A stretch of 64,000 nt of DNA from Prostheceraeus crozeri. Its lineage: Eukaryota; Platyhelminthes; Polycladida; Euryleptidae. The position numbers were made by a program, and so were the translations under genes. Position 1 is the first letter of the stretch. Each line of letters opens with the position of its first letter. A model generated the notes under the pieces. The model saw nothing but the letters and a program-made list of their open reading frames with translations, made no database searches and was not told where the DNA came from. This document shows, piece by piece, positions 55,908 through 64,000 of the stretch. The DNA lies in contig CAJQUW010005267.1 of NCBI GenBank assembly GCA_907163375.1, positions 682,001 through 746,000 on the forward strand. The letters are read 5' to 3'.

Positions 55908-58859
55908 TCATTGCATCTGTAATACAATTTGGAAGTCGGCAAGTTTAGACCAAGCTTGTTCGGAACGATAAGCACGACAAAGACATTTTACTTCGTTTTC
56001 ATGAACAATGATACATTTGATTTCTATAAATTCCAGTTCTTCGTCTAGAAAAGCGTAATAAGAGGCACACTGAAAGTTTTTACCATATGAATATGAATGG
56101 AAAACATTTTCATTCACTCGAACTTTCGAGACAAAGCAACAGTTCGGAGCATCGACAGAAAAACTTTCCAAAGATGAAGCAAACATGTTATTTAGGTTTT
56201 CAAATCTTAAAGTTTCGATACCAATCAACTTCTTTGTCTTCGCAATGCCATACATTTGCAAGAAACGTTCACCTATCTGTTTGCCTTGACCTCTCATTCC
56301 AGTAACGGACCTTTTCAAAAACCTATTGACATTTTCAAAACATGTTGCTGAAGCATTAGGCAATAAACCAAAATTTTCGACTTGTGCCGGAAGATGACAG
56401 ATCGCGTGCAACGATCCTGCTCCTACTCCAGGACCAAATGTGATTCTCAGCCACTTTTGGAAGAAAAAATGTGTTTCTTTACAAAATGGAATGACCCGAG
56501 GGTCAACAAATTGTCGATAAAGCATAAATCGATGCTGAGAGACATGAATAAAGACAAAGAAGTTGATGTTCCACATAGTTATTTCTACCCTCATAAAGTT
56601 TGAATAAACAAATCGGGGAATAGTACAACAAAAACAAGTTGTGTTCCTGCGCTTTCCACAAACATAGTTCTTGCAAATTACGAGGTTTTCGTCTAAACCA
56701 ATGTGGAACTTTGATAATCGAAATTGATGATAAGAGAACGCTTACGTTGACAAGTTTTTTCTCTAAAATCGTGGTAAGAAGTTTTCGAACAATGCCAAGG
56801 TATACCAGATGCATGATATCATACGGTACTTGAATTGGTAACATCAATAGTTGCGACAAAGATGTTCTACCTTCAACCCCATAAACTGTGGCTTTAATCG
56901 TTCCCTTTCGCTGATGACGTCGATGCGAATCGAAGGTTCGAAGTCGCAGATTCCTCTCAAAAGGGAAAACCATTTTTCGTACATCCTAATCATACGTTCC
57001 TTTTATCAAGCATGTTGAACAACCGTATCTGAAAATGAAAATTCAAATAAAAATTTAGCAGATAATTGGTAGAATGCTTTTATCATTCACGTTTCTTACA
57101 TGCATGATACCTGCAACACTAGATAGAAATCGGTAATCCGATCAATTGTTTTAACTTAAATTCATTACGAATAATCGAAATAAACCTCTTGAAAGTAAGG
57201 TTGGCAAATAAAGTAATATGCGGTTATATTTTACTTTTTACCGTTATATTCCGATCTTCAAGGTTCAAGGATATGACAGACATTTAAATCATGACATGCA
57301 TATACTGATACAAATTTTAAGATCAGGATGCCCTTCGAGGTTCCTACTCATGATACTATACAGTAGAGATAACAAAAATTCTAATACATAAAACTGATCT
57401 CTCCATTGCATGGGGGATTCGTTGTGCTCTGGCATGATCTTGCAATTCCAGTATCACGATACCTATTTGCCTCGGTTTTAACTGATCCTATTGTGCGAAG
57501 AGGATAGCTTCCTGAAGAAGGAGTCCCAAATTTTATTTTCGGACAACTGCAGAAAGCACATGGGTATGAACTCCCGTGTGTTTGTATCCCAGCAACAATA
57601 TTAGCCAATTTAAGATCAACTGCGTAGGTGTATTTGAAATCCAGATTAGCTACTTTGAGTAAGTCCAATAATAACCGTACATTTGTGTAACTTTCTTTTA
57701 TATCAGGAACAATTGCCAATATTATAATTCGTTTGACACTCGAATCCAAAAATCCTGTCGCAGAAGACGATGAAACATTGTCAATTGAGGTACGTATGGA
57801 CATACAAATCTTGAAATAGCCTCCACCACCGTCGAGTCCTAATTTCAATTGAAGGTTAGTGTGGCTGCTGTCAATCTGTCGATCATTGCAGATGTGCTGG
57901 ATTAATTGGACTAAGTCATTACAAAACACAACAGGCTTAGATATCTCATCAAATACTTGGAATTCTAAAGAGAACAAGTCACTGAGAGCACTATCTCGAC
58001 TTCGAAAATAATCATCACTGTTTGACTCAATAACACTTTTACCAAGAGTACTTCGCATGAAAGGCATAACCTTGTGAATCATGGCGGAGTTCGAAGCTCC
58101 CAGGGACAATTGTAAATTGCTCAAATTTTTCGCAGCAATGCTTCTTGGTGATTGATCATTTATAGTAAGGTTGATTCGGTTTGGCCCTCTTGTTTCGAGA
58201 TCTAAATGCTGATGAAGATTTGGTTCATGATGTCGCTCAGAAGAAGATGATTCTCTCCTTCTATGTGAAATCATACTGCTGGCTACAACATCCTGCGTAC
58301 GTTTATCAGAATCTTTGCACATATGTATTATATTTTGTCGAAGAGTGCTGACTGTACATTTATGAGTGATACCACGGCCAACCGGAGATTTGCATTGAAC
58401 GCATATAACTTGCACACTATTTCTTGTATCATGAGACATCATTGAATCAGGGGACTTGATAGTAGGACGACCTTTTTTACGTTTTGGTATACACGTTCCT
58501 TTTTTTCTTGCAATTTGACATATCAAGCATTCACAAAATGTATAGCCAACTGATCGCGTGTTTATTTCAAAAGCTGGTTTCACAAGGCTAAAATCATTAA
58601 CTTCCGGCAAGATACCCTGTTCCTTCACACCACTTTCAATTTTGAGAAGATTTGAGCGACAATTCGAGCAAATGGCAGCAGGTAGGCATTCATCGTTTGT
58701 TGTATAGTTTTCTATAAAGAAAGCTCGGATTCTTCGTAAAACGGCATCCGTGATTGGACAGTCTCCTTTTTCCATACATATAAGGCATACTCTATATCTG
58801 TTTTCTTCATGACTTCTAGCTTTGTTTGTATGTGCATGTGCCATCACAAAAGATAACAC
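55908..58859 (-). pseudogene. Spliced large transposase, apparently chimeric, broken
   Basis: Exon 1 (57388-58859, 490 codons) starts with a ZAD-like Cys module (YRVCLICMEKGD, AAICSNCRSNLL), then FCECLICQIARKKGTC, and later LQLKLGLDGGGGYFKICMSI and DLKLANIVAGIQTHGSSYPC with CAFCSCPK. A GTATTA donor (57387) and TTTTCAG acceptor bracket a 359-bp intron (57029-57387), phase conserved. Exon 2 has GCSTCLIKGTYD, a TAG (56986-56988), RTSLSQLLMLPIQVPYDIMH followed by LVYLGIVRKLL, a frame change near 56520, then LHAICHLPAQVENFGLLPNA and FENVNRFLKRSV. Exon 2 resembles TNP2/CACTA-like (CMC) animal transposases, while exon 1 resembles a different uncharacterised family. I infer a fusion of two modules, or a family I do not know in full. 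Confidence 0.6.
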
Positions 58860-60362
58860 GCGATAAGAATCAAGTCGTAATGTCGTATCGTTAGAATATT
58901 GGCACTGTTAATTGTGATCAAGCGCACCAGTTGCTGCTGATAAACAGTTTGGAAGCTCGCGCATTAAAATCAATTATGTTGACACGGCGTTCATGAATAG
59001 AATTCATCCTGTTTTATACCATTATCAGACAGACAGATATTCTTGACAGAGCAGATACTGTAGTGCATAGAGGTCGGATTATTAGATATCTATGTTAGGA
59101 GAGGACAATAGCATGGACATCTGAACTCTATGCTGCAGCGCGAGTGAATAGTGATCAAATCAATGAATTACTGCGGTGTCAGTGAGAAGGAGAGACAAGA
59201 ATTTCAGGCGTTCGGTTTTCATTGCCGCTGAACACTCAGCGGCAATGACAATCTACACAGTTTGTCAAACAACAACAAGATCTTTAATGTTATATCCGAA
59301 GCATCTTTTCGTATATGAGTTCCCATGAAGGAAATGGATATTGTGATAATCACGGTACAAGAAAAAATACGTCTGCAGTGCATAAAGTCATGTAGATAAC
59401 AAATTTATATATAATGTCATAAAATTCGCATAGGTTTGTTAACCAGAATATCATTATGTCGGTAACTTATGAACCGCCACGTTGCATATATGGCTAACAA
59501 TATCATCATATGATTGTTTGATATATTGTCGTTGCTATCAATGTAGTACATTAATGTACATAACAGATGTGATATAAGCCTACGCCTCATTTCACTCACA
59601 AAAACAGAGATAATGGGGAAAATATTTTGGAATTCATTTTTCTAATTAGAAATTTCGAATTTTGATCGTCAAATTTTTTCTTTATTAGTACATTTAAATG
59701 TGCTTCTGAATAATCTGAAACAACTATGAATACATAATTATCGAATAATGGCAATAGAAATCGTATCCATGCAGTTATAGAGATGAAAAAAAATATATCA
59801 TAAAATTCAAATTTAAAATTTGAATTTTTTTCAAAAATATTTGAATTTTGACGGTTAAGTAGGTCTAAATTTGTTAGAATGTGTTTCTGCATTATCTTTG
59901 GGTATTTCTAGATAAGACTATCAAAATATGACAGTACAAATCATTTGCAACCAGATACAGAGAAATCAAAAAAATGTATAATGGAATTTAATATTTGAAA
60001 TTTGATTTTTTTAAAGAATTGGTCCTGCAGGCGAATTATTTGAGAGACCTATGTAGTAGTTCTTAGAATGATATTAGATGTCAAAAAAAGTGGTCGCTAA
60101 GGGCTCGCATTTTTGACCGCTTGATCGACCCAGCCGACAGGTGTGACAGCAAAGAGACACAGACGATGTCAAGTTCTGCAGAGAAGTTTGTGAACGTATT
60201 TTCATGAGCCTGCTAACTTTTTTAATACTGATCGGAGAGCCCAACATTATCGAGAAAACTTTTGCGCAATGATCTGAATTCTTCGAATCTGAAGGAGTCG
60301 TGGCGATCGGAGCATTTTGAAGGAATTCAGAGCAATCCGCAAGCGACGCACGACTATTTTTC
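58860..60362. other. AT-rich interval without a gene
   Basis: No coding support. It contains a perfect short hairpin at 59220-59247 and, at 59620-60030, three stretches of very AT-rich sequence with similar AATTCAAATTT phrases, possibly an old tandem or dispersed repeat. Confidence 0.4.
59220..59247. other. Perfect 12-bp stem hairpin
   Basis: CATTGCCGCTGA (59220-59231), a four-base loop ACAC, and TCAGCGGCAATG (59236-59247). It lies about 360 bp upstream of the pseudogene that starts at 58859 and could belong to that element's end. Confidence 0.7.
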
Positions 60363-60995
60363 CTATCTCTGTAAGGTATTAAAAATTTCTTTTTGCCCAC
60401 TTATTACGTTCCTGCATGTGCCATCTGTGTGAATCAGTTTGCACTTATAGCAAAGTGATGCGATTAAACAATCTAATTCTGTGGGAGTCGACCTGTCTAA
60501 TTCTGTGGCTTGTCCGATATTCAGCATATACGCGATATATAGAAATCTTGCCCAGAAGTATTTGATCAACATAGATAAATTCAACGTAGCAGCAGGTCAA
60601 TGGCTTGAAATGTGGAACCTATCGCTGTATGTTGTTCCTGATGTACATCGCCTTGTCAATAAATTCATCAATTGCACAAGGTTGTCCTGCCTCTAAGCAT
60701 TCATGGTTTCATAGAAATCTGATCGCTCACGATCTATTAAGAGTGGAATCAGTGCAAGTCTTTCAGCTCTATATTGAAGACAAATTGATATGAAATGAAA
60801 AGTGTCTTCTGTTTCATTTTTGTCACAAAATTTACCAGCAAGATCACAATGAGTGTTTCGATTTTGATACGTTCCAGTTTCTGCTGCGAGAGTATGATTG
60901 TCTGTACGTAATTTAAGTATATTATCAATATTGATTTTATCACCAATTAAACATAAATATTGTTTCACTTCGCAATGAAATCTACATAATTCCAA
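60363..60995 (-). pseudogene. C-terminal relic of a LINE reverse-transcriptase ORF
   Basis: The frame 60693-60995 contains LRTDNHTLAAETGTYQNRN, HCDLAGKFCDKNETEDTFHF and CLQYRAERLALIP. This is the arrangement of the Cys/His element at the end of many non-LTR retrotransposon ORFs (LR.GN..L..E.GR......C..C......E...HF...C..Y...R). The part 60363-60584 continues downstream in another frame without recognised motifs. The polymerase domain is not present, so only the 3' end of an element is preserved. Different from the RT fragment at 63259. Confidence 0.55.
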
Positions 60996-61536
60996 ATATC
61001 TTAATCCCTTGTTACTATTTTATGCACTATCTGTGTATAAAACTGCATTATTATTTAGTATTAACTCCTGCGTCATTCGAATATCAGTAAAATAGAATCA
61101 AAGACACCATAAGAAAACAATCTATCTGAATTATATAACTATGATCGAACGGATACAAATCTTAATATATATTTGCAAATCATGAATATATTAATTAGCC
61201 TAACTGGTGTGCGGCTATCAGCTTCAACTACAATCATCAAAACTCAATTTCAATTCAGTATAATCACGACCTGATGAGCATACCTCGCGTTCATATTTTG
61301 GATTAGGCAGCATGAACATCTCGCAGGAGAATCTGCTACCAATGCAATAACCTTGCAATTAATTTGCCTCCCTCGAAAATTATACACATAATTAATTGAT
61401 GAGATGAGACGAGACTTTCCAATAATATATTCCAATTAGGCTTTGGGGATTTGCCGATGTAAAATCCAACCATTATGATGTTACACATCCGTCTGCGCTC
61501 TGCAGGTGATCGATTAACCAAACTCAACAAAAGAGG

Positions 61537-62260
61537 TCACATCTGAACTTTGCGGGATAGTTTAGGTGAAAATCCATCCGTATTCAAAATGAAGTAAACT
61601 GTACCCGACGTAATCCTGGAAAACAACTGACCAGTGGTGATGTCAGAATAGCCATTTGAACTCGAAATTTCAAGTAAATCCTCAACACCTGAGTACCTCC
61701 CAAGTATTATTAGTAGCTGTTCCTCAAATGGAAGAATGAAGATATCCCCTTCCTCGGAACTTATTTTTGAAATTGAGGACATCGGTTCCATACAAACAGA
61801 TCTATGTTTATAGAGTGATGGGACTCGGTTTGGTACAGGTAATGCATCAGCAAAGGAGGAAAGCATGCTTTGAAGATATTTCTAAAAGACGAGTAGAGAA
61901 CTCCATCACCGATAAGTTTGAGTCGTAATAAAGTTTTTCATCGTCCCCATCATCTCCATCGCTATCACGGTCACCGTTGTTTATGAAACTTGACGAAGAC
62001 GAATTAGAATCCGAATCGAAGACTAATGGGGATGAAGCCCTTAACGGCAAGAAGACATCATTTATGTCTATTGTTGAAGTTAAATGATCGCCACTAGAAA
62101 CCGTCGGATTGACTATCTCAGTTTCTTGATCACTCGACATATTATTATTGAGTGCCGATGACGAAGAGCTGGAGGATGAATCAAATTCAGTAAATCGATA
62201 CCGACGCACACGGTAGTAAACTGGTTTCTTGCGTTTGGGCATACCTGAAAAAGTAAGCAA
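61537..62260 (-). pseudogene. N-terminal part of a large transposase of the TNP2/KDZ-like type
   Basis: The frame from 62260 has a basic start (MPKRKKPVYYRVRRYRF), poly-Ser/Asp segments (residues 28-115) and then NLSVMEFSTRLLEISSKHAF. A frame change at 61847-61866 continues with ALPVPNRVPSLYKHR, then a segment to DITTGQLFSRITSGTVYFIL and NTDGFSP. This order (L....LL....KH.L.......LP.PN..P.S.Y..., then D...G.LY......TL..N.DG) is that of the N-terminus of the large animal transposases whose later part resembles exon 2 at 55908. The catalytic part is missing here. ACTTTTTCAGGTATGCC-like sequence near 62240 offers a splice site. Confidence 0.5.
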
Positions 62261-62778
62261 TGTTCAATTAACAAACAGAATTCTATGAATTGGTATTCAG
62301 ATACGAAATGCAAATTTAGATTACTCCAGATGTACCGTCATTCTGTGTCTCTTTCAAGACACCTGACCATCCACAAAATGCCGGATAGCAGATAGTCAAA
62401 TATAACCAACTCCATAACTTGTGGATGAATTACCTTAATATCATATCTTATCTTTAAAGAAGTATATCGTTTTACATGATGGTTTAAAATCAAAACAAGA
62501 TTAATGTTAATTTGATTATATTTGTATTACAGTTATGAGAAATTTATTATGTACCCGAAAACAATCGAACCGAGTATAAGTACACTCTGCATAACGTTTT
62601 TCGAATAATGTTATGGGCCTATAGACAACATCCCATCTTCAGTTAGGAAAAATCACTGACTTGTATTTGTAAAATGCTGAATACTCGAAATATTCAAAGT
62701 CTTTCTAAATGATTACCAATAAAACTAATAAAATAATCAGACGGTGGTGTCATCAAGCAATAAAACACTGTGGAAATT

Positions 62779-63090
62779 TCACGCAATTACAGGGTCGATT
62801 TCAGAGATTCGGCGATCTCTCTTCAAATCAATCCCTAACTGTTTCACTGCAGCAGTCGCACATCTCAAGGCTTCATCCTGATCATGTGGAAATCTTGCAC
62901 GTATTGCCTCTTTGAAAATCTGTGATCTCTGAGGAGACAATGGTTTCCTCCCCGTATCCCTAACGGGAAATAGCATGCAATCACACAATTCCTCATCGCT
63001 GAACAATACTCTAGATATCCGCTCCCCGTACAGAGTAGGAGGTAAATTTGAACTTCCAAGTTCGGTTAGATTCTGCTCCTTGTAAAACAT
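62779..63090 (-). CDS. BEN-domain exon, possibly from a host gene
   Basis: A 103-residue open stretch contains YGERISRVLFSDEELCDCML, then SPQRSQIFKEAIRARFP, then LRCATAAVKQLGIDLKRDRR. The helix pattern and the closing 'I(D).KRR' suit a BEN domain, a DNA- and chromatin-binding module. It ends at a stop near 62779. I could not find upstream exons; a LINE tail lies directly to the right. It could be host-derived or part of a larger transposon. Homology is from pattern memory only. Confidence 0.45.
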   Translation of the reverse strand: MFYKEQNLTELGSSNLPPTLYGERISRVLFSDEELCDCMLFPVRDTGRKPLSPQRSQIFKEAIRARFPHDQDEALRCATAAVKQLGIDLKRDRRISEIDPVIA

Positions 63091-63096
63091 AGGGTT

Positions 63097-63129
63097 GAGT
63101 AGTAGTTGTTGTAGTAGTAGTAGTAGTAT
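63097..63129 (+). repeat. (GTA)n microsatellite at a LINE 3' end
   Basis: GAGTAGTAGTTGTTGTAGTA followed by four further TAG/GTA units. In the minus sense this follows the stop of the RT frame at 63259 by about 130 bp, so it is probably the short-repeat 3' tail of that LINE. Confidence 0.7.
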
Positions 63130-63258
63130 AGTGTATATTTGAAAAATGAATGAAAATCTTCAGATACAATGTTCAAATCAGAGTGAAGTAAGTTTGAGCA
63201 GAGATACAACGTCATGTAAAATTTACAACAATTAACGCAGTAATGTGAGTGACGATGG

Positions 63259-64000
63259 TTAAGACGACCGATTCGTTAGGAGAGATCCAAAAGGTATGAA
63301 CGAATTCTTGCGTTTCATTGTTCTACATAGCGGTATGCGAATGTGCTGAGAATAATTGAGTCTCTTAGGGATCAAATGATGCAATGCATGACAAATATTC
63401 TTTTCAGCATTTCGAAACAGTTTGCGACTTGTCTGTTCACGCCTGGCTCTTAGCGTTGTTTCATCACATCTACACACTTTAAGGTTTGGCGGATACATGA
63501 TTCGATGTGCTCGACGCTCGATGCGGTTTAAACGTTCCTCGTCACCTTTTGATATGCCAACAAACACAGGAGATGCATACTCTAAGATACTCCGAATATA
63601 CAATTTGCATCGGAGAGAAGCGTCATCCACACTGCTATCGTAGAGAGGAAAAATAATACTGACGTCATCAGCGTATTTGACCATTGACACATTCGTTGAG
63701 GGACTTGTCAAATCACTAATATAACAGCAGAAAAAAGAGGGACCAAGGACTGAACCTTGCGGTACACCCTTCAGGACGGGGAATGAATTTGAAAAAAAAC
63801 TTTCTTTCAACTTTGACAACTGATGAACGGTTAGACAAGTAATCAGTGAGCCACAGCAGGAAACCCGATTGGAAGCCTTGAGATTTCAACTTTCGAATAA
63901 GATGTTCATGCTCAATGTTATCAAAAGCCTTTGAGAGGTCACATGCAATCAAGGCGGCACCATTGCTCGTCTTGTCATCATACTGTTCTGTCACTTTATC
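63259..64000 (-). pseudogene. LINE reverse transcriptase fragment, runs off the window
   Basis: In the minus sense from 64000: AALIACDLSKAFDNIEHEHL (palm motif), then LTDYLSNRSSVVKV, a frame change near 63810, GVPQGSVLGPSFF and KYADDVSII (catalytic Asp pair, near 63680). An internal deletion right after the YADD region (about 63655) joins directly to the thumb/C-terminal part: RSILEYASPVFVG and RIERRAHRIM. The frame ends at 63259 with KRKNSFIPFG. CR1/Jockey-type by motif order. The upstream endonuclease would lie outside the window. Confidence 0.85.

Overview
The window reads as a piece of an invertebrate (probably marine) metazoan chromosome that is almost wholly transposable elements. I base this on spliced transposase exons with GT/AG introns, on the element families present (Polinton/Maverick, Harbinger, hAT, mariner, pogo, Ty1/copia, CR1/L2-like LINEs) and on the lack of any bacterial gene organisation. 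I cannot name the phylum. I find no confident intact host gene; the best host-type candidate is a BEN-domain exon at 62779-63090. No tRNA, rRNA or CRISPR was seen.

Left third (1-20.9 kb): relics. A fold-back element with arms of about 300 bp is present twice, in opposite orientation (262-763 and 10320-14664). The second copy holds a complete but mutated Harbinger transposon (10729-13615, 3-bp duplication CAG) in its loop and a 720-bp hAT-type non-autonomous element (13871-14590, 8-bp duplication GTACATCA) in its right arm; the first copy shows the uninterrupted target site. Beside it lies a decayed BED-hAT transposase (8585-10313). The rest is non-coding, with a 169-bp tandem duplication and scattered short repeats.

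Centre (20.9-34.7 kb): an AT-rich Polinton/Maverick remnant (about 21890-31660). It carries a protein-primed family B DNA polymerase, an A32/FtsK-type packaging ATPase, a minor-capsid-like gene, a fibre-like coiled-coil protein, a membrane protein, a Gly/Ala-rich candidate membrane-active protein and a cluster of small ORFs including a C2H2 finger. Integrase, protease and double-jelly-roll major capsid genes are not visible. The left side is cut by a Ty1/copia 3' end (RNase H plus LTR, 20938-21890), which makes an in-frame fusion ORF; the right side is followed by a CR1/L2-like LINE (31690-34745). The polymerase and minor-capsid frames each carry one nonsense codon and another gene appears frameshifted, so this copy is defective. 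Many genes share an A-rich motif directly at the ATG, two genes diverge from 33 bp, and polymerase and ATPase converge with a 12-bp gap.

Right third (34.7-64 kb): a spliced hAT pseudogene split by a mariner (39714-41141, TA target); two pogo-like transposase relics with C-terminal PHD-like fingers and a pogo deletion derivative; an apparently intact two-gene Harbinger (49461-52175, CAG duplication, both ORFs open); a Tc1/mariner-type relic; an apparently chimeric spliced transposase pseudogene (55908-58859); two more LINE fragments and the N-terminal part of another large transposase. The intact Harbinger is the most plausible recently active element.
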